Shown piece by piece: positions 8,972 to 18,494 of a stretch of 64,000 nt of DNA. Both the position numbers and the translations under genes were made by a program. The notes below the pieces were generated by a model, which had not been told where the DNA came from, did not search any database, and was given only the letters and a program-made list of their open reading frames with translations. This DNA comes from JAGNHN01 sp964590645. Its GTDB lineage: Bacteria; Bacteroidota; Bacteroidia; Bacteroidales; JAGNHN01. The stretch is taken from positions 44,539 to 108,538 of the forward strand of contig CAZPYJ010000012.1 in the NCBI GenBank assembly GCA_964590645.1. Direction: 5' to 3'. How positions within the stretch are numbered: the stretch's first letter is position 1; every line of letters begins with the position of its first letter.

Positions 8972-9550
8972 ATGAAAAAGATACTGGTTATTCTTGGCCA
9001 TCCGGTGGCCGACACCTTTTCCAATAAAGTCCTTGAGGCTTATGTGCAGGCTGCGCATAGCAGCGGAGCGGAAGTTAATGTAATTAAGCTCAGGGAACTC
9101 AGCTTCGACCTGAATTTCAGTCAGGGATATCGAGGCAGTCAGGAGTTGGAGCCTGACCTGGTCAGGGCTCAGGAATTGATTCTTTGGGCTGATCATCTGG
9201 TTCTGATTTATCCCAATTGGTGGGCCACTTTCCCTGCGCTGATGAAAGGCTTTATCGACCGAACCATTCTTCCCGGTTTTGCTTTTAACTACCACAAGGG
9301 GCGGCTTGGCTGGACCAGGAAGCTGACAGGACGCTCTGCCCGTGTCATTGTGACGATGGATACGCCCAAATGGTACTACCGCTGGGTGTTGAAGCAGCCT
9401 GGACACAATGCAATGAAGAAGAGTATTCTGGGCTTCGTGGGCATTAAGCCTGTTCGTTTCTTTACGATCGGTCCCCTGAAGACCAGCACAGAGAAGCAGC
9501 GTCAAAAGTGGTTACAAAAAGTAGAATGCCTTGGTAGAAAGCAAAAATAA
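8972..9550 (+). CDS. NAD(P)H-dependent quinone reductase, flavodoxin fold
   Basis: The 192-residue protein starts MKKILVILGHPVADTFSNK, the FMN phosphate loop of the KefG/MdaB/YwrO family. The signature YPNWWATFPALMKGFIDR (about 82-99) and a second flavin-contact segment VTMDTPKWYYRW (about 126-137) are typical. It probably reduces quinones or related compounds with two electrons. It starts 8 bp after lon and its end overlaps the next gene, so the three may share a transcript. Confidence 0.85.
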   Translation: MKKILVILGHPVADTFSNKVLEAYVQAAHSSGAEVNVIKLRELSFDLNFSQGYRGSQELEPDLVRAQELILWADHLVLIYPNWWATFPALMKGFIDRTILPGFAFNYHKGRLGWTRKLTGRSARVIVTMDTPKWYYRWVLKQPGHNAMKKSILGFVGIKPVRFFTIGPLKTSTEKQRQKWLQKVECLGRKQK

Positions 9551-11210
9551 GGCAGGGCGGACTGTCTTTCCTCTATGGAAGCTAATGCTATCCAGTTCCT
9601 TACTTTTAATCCTGACTGCCTGCCAGCCTGCAGAGCGGGAAAACGCAGACCTCGTTTTCAGATACAATGAAGCCGCCGGAATCTCTTCTCTTGACCCGGC
9701 CTTCGCCCGAAATCTTTCCAATATCTGGGCAGTCAGCCAGCTTTTTAACGGACTGGTGGAATTGAACGACCAGATGGTCGTGCAGCCTTCACTGGCAAAG
9801 CGCTGGGAAATAGATGAGGATGGCACGCTCTATCGCTTCTTTCTTCGTCAGGATGTGCGTTTTCATCACGATCTGAGCTTTTCCGGATCTATGGGACGAC
9901 CCATCAGGGCAAGCGATTTTATCTACAGTTTCGGGCGCATTGCAGATCCGCAAACAGCCTCTCCAGGAGCCTGGGTTTTCAACGAAGTGGCACGAAGAGC
10001 AGATGGTAAACTGCAAATAGAAGCACCAAATGACAGTGTGCTGGAAATCAGGCTAAATCGCCCATTCCCTCCTTTTCTGGGTATACTCACAATGCCATAC
10101 TGTGCCCTGGTGATGCCTGAAGCTGTCAGAGAGCTGGGCCAGGATTATCGCCGGCAACCTATTGGTACCGGTCCGTTTCGGTTTCAATACTGGAAGGAAG
10201 GAGTGAAACTGGTTCTTCGCCGCAATCCCTTCTATTTTGAAGAAGAGGATGGCCAAAGACTGCCTTACCTGGAAGCCGTTTCGATATCATTCATCATTGA
10301 TAAACAAGCCGCTTTCCTGGAATTCCTGAAGGGCAAGCTTGATTTTATGTCGGGCATAGATCCGAGCTATAAAGATGAACTGCTGACCCCCGAGGGTGAG
10401 CTGAATGCTGCCTATACTGCTCAGATCCGACTGACAACCCAGCCATATCTGAATACCGAATACCTGGGCTTTATGCTGAATCCTGCCTCCCTCGATAAAG
10501 GGGCCTTTGCCGTCACGGACAAGAAAATACGACAAGCCATCAATTATGGATTCGACCGAGCCAAGATGATCCGCTTTCTGAGAAACAATATGGGCAGTCC
10601 GGGCACAGGGGGAATCATTCCGAGAGGCCTTCCCGGGGCAGATACCCTGGGGCGCATCGGCTATGGCTATGATCCGAAGCAGGCCCGGCGCCTGCTCGAA
10701 GAGGCCGGTTATCCCGAAGGACAGGGTTTGCCGGAGATTACTCTATCGACCACCGCAGAATACCTGGATGTAAATAAGTTCATACAACACGAGCTTTCCA
10801 GGATCGGCATAAAACTGAAAATGGACGTAAATCCTCCTGCCGCTCTCAAAGAGCTGAAAGCCAGAGCAAAACTGCCTTTCTTCCGGGCGAGCTGGATTGC
10901 GGATTACCCGGATGCGGAAAACTACCTGTCCCTCTTTCACTCTGCAAATTTTTGTCCGGATGGACCCAATTACGCCCATTATGCCAGCCAGCAGTTCGAC
11001 GAGCTTTACGCAGCAGCAATGAAAGAAGCGGATGCGGCACGCCGGGCCGAGATCTATTATAAAATGGATAGCCTGGTGATGGAGGATGCACCTGTGGTCA
11101 TTCTTTATTATGACGAGGTAATGCGCTTCACCGGAAAGAATATTCGCGGGCTGGGCAGCAATCCGATAAATCAGTTAAACCTTAAACGTGTGTATAAGGT
11201 CAGAGACTGA
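9531..11210 (+). CDS. oligopeptide/dipeptide ABC transporter substrate-binding lipoprotein
   Basis: A family 5 solute-binding protein (DppA/OppA type). A lipoprotein signal with lipobox LILTAC ends at about residue 32, then ISSLDPAF, LVELNDQMVVQPSLAKRWE and IGTGPFRFQYW are seen, all standard for the family. Start: TTG at 9531 (559 residues) gives a charged n-region and overlaps the previous gene by 20 bp. The ATG at 9585 would give a signal without positive charge, so the TTG is preferred with some doubt. No permease genes are adjacent, so it either serves a transporter encoded elsewhere or has an orphan role. Confidence 0.88.
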   Translation: MVESKNKAGRTVFPLWKLMLSSSLLLILTACQPAERENADLVFRYNEAAGISSLDPAFARNLSNIWAVSQLFNGLVELNDQMVVQPSLAKRWEIDEDGTLYRFFLRQDVRFHHDLSFSGSMGRPIRASDFIYSFGRIADPQTASPGAWVFNEVARRADGKLQIEAPNDSVLEIRLNRPFPPFLGILTMPYCALVMPEAVRELGQDYRRQPIGTGPFRFQYWKEGVKLVLRRNPFYFEEEDGQRLPYLEAVSISFIIDKQAAFLEFLKGKLDFMSGIDPSYKDELLTPEGELNAAYTAQIRLTTQPYLNTEYLGFMLNPASLDKGAFAVTDKKIRQAINYGFDRAKMIRFLRNNMGSPGTGGIIPRGLPGADTLGRIGYGYDPKQARRLLEEAGYPEGQGLPEITLSTTAEYLDVNKFIQHELSRIGIKLKMDVNPPAALKELKARAKLPFFRASWIADYPDAENYLSLFHSANFCPDGPNYAHYASQQFDELYAAAMKEADAARRAEIYYKMDSLVMEDAPVVILYYDEVMRFTGKNIRGLGSNPINQLNLKRVYKVRD

Positions 11211-12009
11211 TCTCCAGCCCGTCGTATGCCAGAAAAACATTCGGGGGCAGTGCTGCACCGACTTCTTTGGAACGGCCCATCAGATGACCTATGTGGGTCA
11301 GATAGGTTCTTCCGGCCTTTAGCTGCCCAGCCATCCTGATGGCTTCTTCAAGGTTGAAATGGGTGGGGTGCTTCTCCTTCCTCAATGCGTTCAGCACAAG
11401 GGTATCTATGCCTTCCAGCAAAGCGATGGTTTCCCCGGGAATCGCACTGGCATCTGTGATATATGCAAACCCTCCAATGCGGAATCCATACACCGGCATA
11501 CTTCCGTGAAATACAAGCAAGGGTTGAATCAGGGTATCCTGCAGGTAGAAAGGCTCATTATTGATTCGGATCAGTTCCAGTTTCGGAACGCCGGGATAGC
11601 GGTTTTTTGCAAAAATGTATGAAAACTCACGGCGAATATCTTCCAGCACTTCAGCATTTGCATAAACAGGCATCGCTTTTTTCTGAAGGAAATTGAATGA
11701 ACGTACATCATCCAGCCCACCGGTATGGTCTTTATGGCCGTGTGTCAGCAGAACGGCATCCAGCTTTCTTACTCTGGCCTGCAACATTTGCTGACGGAAA
11801 TCCGGACCGCAATCGATCACCAGCGACAAACCTCTCCATTCCAGCAGAACAGAAGAGCGAAGGCGTTGATCGTGATGGTCTGGGGAGTGGCAGACTTCAC
11901 ACGGACACGCGATGACGGGAATACCCTGGGAAGTACCTGTACCTAAAAATCGGACTCTCAATTTTATTCCTATTTTTGTTTTGGCTGAGGCCGAAAATAC
12001 AAAAACCAT
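11200..12009 (-). CDS. MBL-fold metal-dependent hydrolase (PhnP-like)
   Basis: The metallo-beta-lactamase fold is clear: LTHGHKDHTGGLDD holds the HxHxDH metal site. The N-terminal FLGTGTSQGIPVIACPCEVC with a later LRSSVLLEW is typical of the PhnP/cyclic phosphodiesterase-like branch, and a C-terminal LTHIGHLM supplies another ligand. The start is uncertain. ATG at 12009 gives 269 residues with an atypical hydrophobic extension. TTG at 11961 would begin at LRVRFLGTGTSQG and fit the family better. It overlaps the end of the convergent transporter gene by 11 bp. It probably hydrolyses a cyclic phosphate or other phosphoester. Confidence 0.85.
   Translation of the reverse strand: MVFVFSASAKTKIGIKLRVRFLGTGTSQGIPVIACPCEVCHSPDHHDQRLRSSVLLEWRGLSLVIDCGPDFRQQMLQARVRKLDAVLLTHGHKDHTGGLDDVRSFNFLQKKAMPVYANAEVLEDIRREFSYIFAKNRYPGVPKLELIRINNEPFYLQDTLIQPLLVFHGSMPVYGFRIGGFAYITDASAIPGETIALLEGIDTLVLNALRKEKHPTHFNLEEAIRMAGQLKAGRTYLTHIGHLMGRSKEVGAALPPNVFLAYDGLEISL
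11971..11978 (+). promoter_or_regulatory. -7 element ahead of the 12025 gene
   Basis: TATTTTTG matches TAnnTTTG. It lies inside the 5' part of the divergent MBL gene if that gene starts at 12009, which is one reason to favour its later start at 11961. No good -33 TTTG was seen. Confidence 0.35.
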
Positions 12010-12024
12010 TCAAGCCAGGAACAC

Positions 12025-12561
12025 GTGCACCTAATCAGAAAGTTCAGAGAGAACATCGCCCTCCGCAAGATCACTGCACTGGCGGCGAAACGCCCGGCAC
12101 AACACCGCCCCCTGTCTATTGAAAATGCAGATAAGATCGGAATCATCTACGTCTGTGACAATAAATACGGAGAGTGTGTTCCTGCCCTGCTCCGGCAGGC
12201 ACCCTTAAAGGGGAAAGATGTTCGTGTTTTGAAATACCGGGCAGTTAAGCCTTCCGGGAAAACTCCCCAGGACCAGGATACCTTTTCGATCAGGGATACA
12301 AATTGGTGGTACAAGCCAACTGCTGCCAATGCAGAGCTCTTCCTGGCAGAGCAATATGATATTTTGATCGATCTCAGCAGTCAGGATTATCTGCCACTGC
12401 TCTATGTAATGGCCCTTGCCCAATCAGGATTGAACGTCTGCCGCTACTCTGACAGAAAGAAAGAGGTAGCCGATTTAATGATCCGACTTGAAGGAGATGA
12501 AGATGCGGCCATCCTTTTGAACCACATCCGGCATTATCTTAATCAGCTAAACCCATCTTAA
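12025..12561 (+). CDS. DUF6913-like protein upstream of dapA
   Basis: The 178-residue protein has a GTG start at 12025. It has a basic N-terminal helix, a Rossmann-like core (IGIIYVCDNK, later YDILIDLSSQDYLPLLYVMALAQ) and no membrane segment. It sits 1 bp before dapA on the same strand. A protein of this type next to dapA is common in Bacteroidota (DUF6913 from memory, not checked). The function is unknown; the linkage suggests cotranscription with lysine or diaminopimelate synthesis. Confidence 0.65.
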   Translation: MHLIRKFRENIALRKITALAAKRPAQHRPLSIENADKIGIIYVCDNKYGECVPALLRQAPLKGKDVRVLKYRAVKPSGKTPQDQDTFSIRDTNWWYKPTAANAELFLAEQYDILIDLSSQDYLPLLYVMALAQSGLNVCRYSDRKKEVADLMIRLEGDEDAAILLNHIRHYLNQLNPS

Positions 12562-12562
12562 T

Positions 12563-13456
12563 ATGAATCAAATTTTTACAGGAACTGGCGTAGCCTTGGT
12601 TACCCCTTTTCACAAGCACGGTACCATCGATTTTAATGCCCTGAAATCATTGCTGGACCACGTAATAAAAGGAAAGGTGGATTTTCTGGTTGTGATGGGT
12701 ACCACTGGTGAAAGCGTTACTTTATCCAGAGACGAGAAACGGGCTCTGGTGGATTTTGTCATCGAAGAAAATGAAAACCGGCTCCCTTTGATGCTGGGAG
12801 TGGGAGGGAACAATACCCAGGAAATTGAAAACACACTGAAGTCTTTCGACCTGAGCGGGATATCCGGTATTTTGTCTGTCAGCCCCTATTACAATAAGCC
12901 CCAGCAAAAAGGGATATATCAGCATTTTAAAGCCATTGCCGCTGCCAGTCCGCTGCCGGTAATCCTGTATAATGTCCCGGGGAGAACCCATTCCAATATG
13001 AGTGCGGCAACAACCCTGCAGCTTGCCAGTGACTTTCGCAACATCATTGGTGTTAAAGAAGCCTCCGGCAACCTGGTACAGGTGATGGAGATCCTGCGCG
13101 ACAGGCCGAAAGGTTTTCTTGTGCTTTCGGGAGACGATGTGCTTACTCTGCCGATGATAGCAATGGGCGCCGAAGGGGTAATCTCAGTGGTAGCCAATTC
13201 CCATCCGGCCGCCTTCAGTAAAATGGTTCAGATGGGCAGAGAAGGGAAAATGGATGAAGCCAAGAAAATCCATTTTCGTTTGATGGAATACATTGACCTT
13301 CTTTTCCAGGACGGAAGCCCTTCCGGCATTAAAGCAGCCCTGGATATAATGGGAATCTGTGAGAACAACCTCCGCCTTCCCCTGGTAAAAGTGAACAAGG
13401 CGCTGAACAATCAACTGCGTCAGGCAATGGAACTATTAAATGAAACATATCCCTAA
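12563..13456 (+). CDS. dapA: 4-hydroxy-tetrahydrodipicolinate synthase
   Basis: The 297-residue protein condenses pyruvate with aspartate semialdehyde in the lysine/diaminopimelate pathway. The start motif GTGVALVTPF, MGTTGES (45-51), YNVPGRT (136-142) with the catalytic tyrosine at 136, and GVKEASGN with Schiff-base lysine K165 are all present. Length is normal. It sits 1 bp after the upstream gene and overlaps the following carboxypeptidase gene by 17 bp. Confidence 0.96.
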   Translation: MNQIFTGTGVALVTPFHKHGTIDFNALKSLLDHVIKGKVDFLVVMGTTGESVTLSRDEKRALVDFVIEENENRLPLMLGVGGNNTQEIENTLKSFDLSGISGILSVSPYYNKPQQKGIYQHFKAIAAASPLPVILYNVPGRTHSNMSAATTLQLASDFRNIIGVKEASGNLVQVMEILRDRPKGFLVLSGDDVLTLPMIAMGAEGVISVVANSHPAAFSKMVQMGREGKMDEAKKIHFRLMEYIDLLFQDGSPSGIKAALDIMGICENNLRLPLVKVNKALNNQLRQAMELLNETYP

Positions 13457-15425
13457 ACTCCGAATCCTCGTAATTCTCCTGCTGTTGACCTTGTTCAGCT
13501 CCTTCAACAGAGCAGGGGAGGAGGCAATACGGGAAAAGCCTCGTGAGACAGCCAGTCCGGCAGCCCAAATGGGAAGCGGATGGGCTGAATCCAACATTCC
13601 TGATGAGCAAGACAAAATCGAAAAAAAGGAGCAGTATTTCCGGTTCTTTCACCTTGCTTCTTACGACCTGGAAGCCATCGGCCGGATGATCATCCTGGAC
13701 AAAATTGCAGGCGACAGTATATACGCCTATGCGGGGCCTGAGGCACTGGCCTCTTTTGTCAAGGCCTATGGAACCGTAGATACCCTGCTTCATCCTTCTT
13801 TGCAGGAAACGGTTCAAATGGCGGAGGGTACAGCCTTCAAGTCAACCCTCGCCTGGAATGTTTATCCTACATATCAAGCCTATGAAACCCTGATGCTCAG
13901 CTATCAGCAGCAGTATCCGGATATTTGCAGCCTGCACGTGCTGGGTACTTTGCCTTCCGGCAGGAGGATACTCGCCCTGCGCATCACCGATCACCCTGAT
14001 TCTACTGAAGCCGAACCGGGTTTCCTCTATACTTCCTCAATGCACGGCGATGAATTGGTAGGCTATGTGCTGATGCTCAGACTGGCAGATTATCTTCTCT
14101 CTAACTACGGAAGCGATGCGCGCATCACGCGAATGGTGGATAGCATTGATATTTGGATCAATCCCCTGGCCAATCCTGATGGAGCATACCGCATCGGGAA
14201 CCATACAGTGAACGGGGCAACACGAAGTAATGCCAATTGGGTGGATTTGAACCGTAACTTTCCTGATCCTCAGGATGGGCCCCATCCGGATGGAAAACCC
14301 TGGCAGCCTGAAACCAATATCTTTATGGGTTTTGCCGCCCAGCAGAAACTCAATATGTCCTGCAATATCCACGGTGGAGCTGAAGTATGCAATTATCCCT
14401 GGGATACCTGGTCAAGGCTGCCGGCTGATGACGACTGGTGGGATTATGTTTGCAATCAATACGCAGATACGGCACAGTTCCACAGTCCGGCCGGCTATAT
14501 GACCTTCCTGGGAGGCGTTACCAACGGATATGCCTGGTACAGCATCAATGGAGGCCGTCAGGACTATATGAATTATTTCCATCACTGCCGGGAGTTCACC
14601 CTCGAGCTCAGCAATACCAAGCTTCCATCGGCCTCAAGCCTGCCTGCCTTCTGGAACTATAATTACCGTTCCCTGCTGAATTATTTGGAGCACTCACTCA
14701 ATGGCTTGCACGGGATGGTGACCGACAGCCTGACCGGAGAGGGAGTTCAGGCCAAGGTCTTCATACAGGGGCACGATGTGGATAGCTCCTTTGTCTATGC
14801 TGCCTTGCCTCACGGAGATTACTACCGTTATTTGCCCACCGGAACCTATGATCTTACTTTCTCTGCTCCGGGATATGTTTCCAAAACCATCAGTACGCTC
14901 AGTCTGATAATGGGCCAGGGGCAGACACTGGATGTGCAGCTTCGTCCCGACAGGCTCAGGCTGAGTGGGGTACTGCAATATCACAATGCTGCTTCCAGTC
15001 TGATGGCCGGAGCCCTTATCCGTGCGCTGAATCCGGTGGGAGCCGTGATTGATTCGGCCTTCACAGACAGCAGTGCGCAATTCACGCTTTGGTTGCCGGA
15101 TACGGGAACCTATACCATTGAAGTGGAACCTGCCACCCCCTGGGGTGGGGTGAACAGTGCCGATGCTTTGCGCATTGCCGAACACTTTGCCCAGTTGGGT
15201 TATCCTTTGACAGGCCTGCCCCTGGCTGCTTCGGATGTGAATAATTCCGGCTTCGTGAATGCTACGGATGCCCTGCGCGTGCAACGCCGCTTTGTGGGAA
15301 TCGATACTGCCTTCGACATTCCCGACTGGTTGTGGCAACCCCTTGAGCTCAACATCTCTGCCGACACTGTCATTGTATTACAGGCCATCGCCGGCGGGGA
15401 TGCAAACCAAAGCTTTAGCCCCTGA
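13440..15425 (+). CDS. secreted M14 zinc carboxypeptidase with dockerin-like C-terminus
   Basis: A 661-residue exported peptidase with an N-terminal hydrophobic signal. The M14 zinc site reads SSMHGDE (His and Glu near residues 202 and 205) with a third ligand in CNIHGGAEV near 311. The substrate-binding WVDLNRNFPDP and a catalytic glutamate in CREFTLELS are also seen. A carboxypeptidase-regulatory-like beta domain follows. Near the C-terminus DVNNSGFVNATDALRVQRR resembles a dockerin type I calcium-binding repeat, and an earlier VNSADALRIAEHF may be its partner. It probably trims peptides outside the cell. The next gene is a paralogue with a different C-terminus. Confidence 0.88.
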   Translation: MKHIPKLRILVILLLLTLFSSFNRAGEEAIREKPRETASPAAQMGSGWAESNIPDEQDKIEKKEQYFRFFHLASYDLEAIGRMIILDKIAGDSIYAYAGPEALASFVKAYGTVDTLLHPSLQETVQMAEGTAFKSTLAWNVYPTYQAYETLMLSYQQQYPDICSLHVLGTLPSGRRILALRITDHPDSTEAEPGFLYTSSMHGDELVGYVLMLRLADYLLSNYGSDARITRMVDSIDIWINPLANPDGAYRIGNHTVNGATRSNANWVDLNRNFPDPQDGPHPDGKPWQPETNIFMGFAAQQKLNMSCNIHGGAEVCNYPWDTWSRLPADDDWWDYVCNQYADTAQFHSPAGYMTFLGGVTNGYAWYSINGGRQDYMNYFHHCREFTLELSNTKLPSASSLPAFWNYNYRSLLNYLEHSLNGLHGMVTDSLTGEGVQAKVFIQGHDVDSSFVYAALPHGDYYRYLPTGTYDLTFSAPGYVSKTISTLSLIMGQGQTLDVQLRPDRLRLSGVLQYHNAASSLMAGALIRALNPVGAVIDSAFTDSSAQFTLWLPDTGTYTIEVEPATPWGGVNSADALRIAEHFAQLGYPLTGLPLAASDVNNSGFVNATDALRVQRRFVGIDTAFDIPDWLWQPLELNISADTVIVLQAIAGGDANQSFSP

Positions 15426-17125
15426 TGAAAACCCGGATAGCGGGGAGCCTTCTTGTGCTCCAGATTTTGTTCGATTCGTTTTCTGTTCCGCATATACAGG
15501 CTCAGTCCTATGAGGCGCATCCGGAGCGCATTCTCATTCTGGAAAAAGAAGCATACCGCCAATTCGATTTGCTGGGCATACCGCATAGTCCTGATGGATT
15601 GACTGAGGATCAGGAAGTACGCATCTATATTGAAAGACCTTGGCTTGCTGCCCTTCGGGAGAATGGGATCGTCTTTCAGGAAGCACCGATCCCTTCTTTG
15701 ACAGTGATGCCAATGATGAAAACGGAGATAAGGGGAACAGACTCTTTATGGGATTTTTATCCAACCTACACTGCTTATGAGACTTTGATGTACCAGTTTG
15801 AGCAGTCGTATCCCACATTGTGCCGGATTGAAGAAATTGCAACGCTCACCAGTGGACGTAAACTTTTGGCAGCCGTGCTGAGCGCCAATGTGGACAGCAC
15901 GGAGGCTGAGCCGCGCTTTCTCTATACTTCCACAATGCACGGAGATGAGGTCACAGGATATGTTCTGATGCTCAGGCTAATCCATTACCTTTTAAACGAG
16001 TACGGCAGCCATCCCAAAGTCAGTATGCTCCTGGATGGGGCAGAGCTTTGGATCAATCCCCTGGCCAATCCCGATGGTACTTACCGTTTTGGCAACCATA
16101 CTCTGGCCGGAGCCATCCGCGGCAATGCCAACGGGGTGGATTTGAACCGTAATTTCCCGGATCCGCAGGATGGGCCACACCCTGATGGCCTGGCCTGGCA
16201 GGAAGAGACCCTGGCGTTTATGCAATTGGCACAGGATCAGCAATTCAATATGTCGTGTAATATACACGGGGGTGCAGAGGTCTGCAATTATCCCTGGGAT
16301 ACCTGGAATCATCTTCCGGCAGATGAAGATTGGTGGATTGAAGTATGCAACAGCTATGCCGACACAGCCCAGTTTTACAGTCCGGCCGGTTATATGAATG
16401 ACTTCGGAAGCGGGGTGGTGCGGGGCTATGTCTGGTATTCCATTAATGGAGGGCGTCAGGACTATATGAACTATTTCCATCACTGCCGTGAATTCACCCT
16501 GGAGATTTCCGGACAGAAGTTTCCGGCGGCCTCCACGCTGCCTTCCTTCTGGAATTACAATTACCGCTCTCTGCTGAATTATGCTTCCGAAAGCCTCTAT
16601 GGGCTCCGGGGTATGGTAAGGGATTCGCTCAGTGGACAAGCGCTGAGAGCAATGGTGCGGATCAGCGGGCACGATTACGACAGCTCGGAGGTGTACTCAC
16701 GCCTGCCATTGGGGGATTATTACCGCTATCTGGCTCCCGCTTATTATGACGTCACTTTTATGGCTCCTGGATATCATAGCCGTACCTTTCCCCAGCTCCA
16801 GGTGCTGGCAGGTCAGGCAAGCGTGTTGGATGTAGCCTTGCTTCCCCTGTCGATCGGCAGGGAAGAAGAAGCCCTCCCGGAGATCGCCTCCTGGTACTAT
16901 GATCCGGAGTCTTCGGCTTTAAAGGTGCGAACGGGAGGAGGCGCGAAAGACAAGGCAGATATCCGAATTTATGATTTCTCCGGGAGAAGGGTATCCACCC
17001 ATCCGCTTGTTTATCACAGCCTGGATCTCAGTTTTCTGCCGCGAGGTGTCTATGTGGCCAGGATCCTTTACTTGTCTCAAGATCTGGAAGAAAGCAGCCT
17101 GAAATTCATAAAAAAACGGGACTGA
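15425..17125 (+). CDS. secreted M14 zinc carboxypeptidase with type IX sorting tail
   Basis: The 566-residue paralogue of the preceding protein overlaps its stop codon by 1 base (TGATG). The same active-site motifs recur: STMHGDEVTGY, ANGVDLNRNFPDP, CNIHGGAEVCNYPWD and CREFTLEIS. It ends in a type A C-terminal domain of the Por (type IX) secretion system, with ADIRIYDFSGRRV, LSFLPRGVYVARI and the basic end SLKFIKKRD. It is thus predicted to cross the outer membrane through T9SS. The two genes look like a tandem duplication whose C-terminal modules have diverged. Confidence 0.9.
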   Translation: MKTRIAGSLLVLQILFDSFSVPHIQAQSYEAHPERILILEKEAYRQFDLLGIPHSPDGLTEDQEVRIYIERPWLAALRENGIVFQEAPIPSLTVMPMMKTEIRGTDSLWDFYPTYTAYETLMYQFEQSYPTLCRIEEIATLTSGRKLLAAVLSANVDSTEAEPRFLYTSTMHGDEVTGYVLMLRLIHYLLNEYGSHPKVSMLLDGAELWINPLANPDGTYRFGNHTLAGAIRGNANGVDLNRNFPDPQDGPHPDGLAWQEETLAFMQLAQDQQFNMSCNIHGGAEVCNYPWDTWNHLPADEDWWIEVCNSYADTAQFYSPAGYMNDFGSGVVRGYVWYSINGGRQDYMNYFHHCREFTLEISGQKFPAASTLPSFWNYNYRSLLNYASESLYGLRGMVRDSLSGQALRAMVRISGHDYDSSEVYSRLPLGDYYRYLAPAYYDVTFMAPGYHSRTFPQLQVLAGQASVLDVALLPLSIGREEEALPEIASWYYDPESSALKVRTGGGAKDKADIRIYDFSGRRVSTHPLVYHSLDLSFLPRGVYVARILYLSQDLEESSLKFIKKRD

Positions 17126-17138
17126 TATTGCAGCCCCG
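17107..17138. terminator. candidate hairpin terminator between convergent genes
   Basis: AACGGG and CCCGTT arms with a 15-base loop lie at the end of the carboxypeptidase gene and just before the end of the oppositely oriented synthase gene. A run of A on the left would give a U tract on the minus strand. Moderate quality only. Confidence 0.45.
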
Positions 17139-17163
17139 TTCTGTATGTATTTATGAATGCCTG

Positions 17164-18420
17164 TTATTTCATAAAACTGGCGGCATCCACCATTTCTCTC
17201 TGGGCATATTCACCTGAATCCAGCTTGGCTTTGATATCCACAAATGCCTTGATGGTGTATTCCACATCCTCCATCGTGTGCATCGATGTTGGAATAAGTC
17301 GAATGAGGATAACATCCTTGGGTACCACCGGATAGGTGACAATACTGGTGAAAATATTATAGCGCTCCCGGAGGTCGAAGGTGAGGTGTGTGGCCTCAGC
17401 CAGTCCACCGTGCAAAACAACCGGCGTTACGGGAGATTCTGTTTTTCCAAGATCAAAGCCTGCTTTACGGAGGCCACCCTGGAGTGCATTGACTATTGCC
17501 CAGAGATTTTCTCTGAGCTCGGGGGTGTTTCGAAGCAATTCCAGTCGTTTGAGTGCACCAATGACCATTGGCATCGGGAGGGATTTGGCAAAGGTCTGGG
17601 ATCGCATATTATAACGGAGGTATTGCACCACTTTGGCATCCGACGCAACAAATGCTCCGATGCCAGCCATTGCTTTGGCAAAGGTTCCGAAATACAGATC
17701 AATGTCATCCTGCACCCCCAGATGCTCACCGGTTCCTGCCCCGGTGGCTCCCATAGTACCAAAACCGTGGGCGTCGTCCACCAGGAGACGAAAATCGTAT
17801 TTTTCCTTCAGGGCAATAATTTCCCGGAGTTTTCCAAGGTCACCCGACATTCCGTAAACCCCTTCGGTGATAACCAGAATACCACCCCCGCTTTCCTGTG
17901 TGAGGCGGGTGGCACGCTGCAACTCTTTTTCCAGATTCTCCAGATTATTGTGGGGATAGACGAATCGTTTGCCCAGGTGAAGGCGAACTCCGTCGATGAT
18001 GCAGGCGTGGGCCTCGGAATCATAAACAATCACATCTTTGCGGTCCACCATCGCATCGATGATGGAGACCATACCTTGGTAACCGTAATTGAGCAGGAAG
18101 GCATCTTCCTTGCCCATAAAGCCGGCCAGTTCTCTTTCGAGTTGTTCGTGATAGTCGGTTTGCCCCGACATCATCCTGGCGCCCATCGGATAGGCCAGAC
18201 CCCACTCACGGGCAGCCTCGGCATCCACCCTGCGCACTTCCGGATGATTACCCAGCCCAATGTAGTTGTTCAAACTCCAGACAAGACGCTCCTTGCCCCT
18301 GAATACCATTTTGTTGCTGATCTCTCCCTCCAGTTTGGGAAAGGCAAAATAACCGTGCGCCATTTCACTGTGACGCCCCAGTGGCCCCATATTGGCCACT
18401 ACTTTCTTAAATATATCCAC
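17164..18420 (-). CDS. alpha-oxoamine synthase (serine palmitoyltransferase / cysteate acyltransferase type)
   Basis: The 418-residue PLP enzyme of the alpha-oxoamine synthase family has NYIGLGNHPEV, YPMGARMMSGQTDYHEQLE, LVDDAHGFGTMG (PLP-ring aspartate) and the Schiff-base lysine in YFGTFAKAMAGIGAF. The overall pattern is close to the Bacteroidota serine palmitoyltransferase group, including cysteate acyltransferases of sulfonolipid synthesis. The likely reaction is decarboxylative condensation of an amino acid with a fatty acyl thioester, the first step of sphingolipid or capnine-type lipid formation. The exact amino acid cannot be read from the sequence. A -7-like TAGCTTTG lies at 18453-18460. 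Confidence 0.82.
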   Translation of the reverse strand: MDIFKKVVANMGPLGRHSEMAHGYFAFPKLEGEISNKMVFRGKERLVWSLNNYIGLGNHPEVRRVDAEAAREWGLAYPMGARMMSGQTDYHEQLERELAGFMGKEDAFLLNYGYQGMVSIIDAMVDRKDVIVYDSEAHACIIDGVRLHLGKRFVYPHNNLENLEKELQRATRLTQESGGGILVITEGVYGMSGDLGKLREIIALKEKYDFRLLVDDAHGFGTMGATGAGTGEHLGVQDDIDLYFGTFAKAMAGIGAFVASDAKVVQYLRYNMRSQTFAKSLPMPMVIGALKRLELLRNTPELRENLWAIVNALQGGLRKAGFDLGKTESPVTPVVLHGGLAEATHLTFDLRERYNIFTSIVTYPVVPKDVILIRLIPTSMHTMEDVEYTIKAFVDIKAKLDSGEYAQREMVDAASFMK

Positions 18421-18494
18421 AGCCGTCTGTTTTGCTTCGCATTGATTGCGTGCAAAGCTACAAAGAAGAATGGATAATATAATAGGCGCCTTTC

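Noticed and set aside
17278..18477. Long open frame on the plus strand (about 399 codons)
   Set aside because: It is antisense to the alpha-oxoamine synthase gene, which has full PLP motifs.
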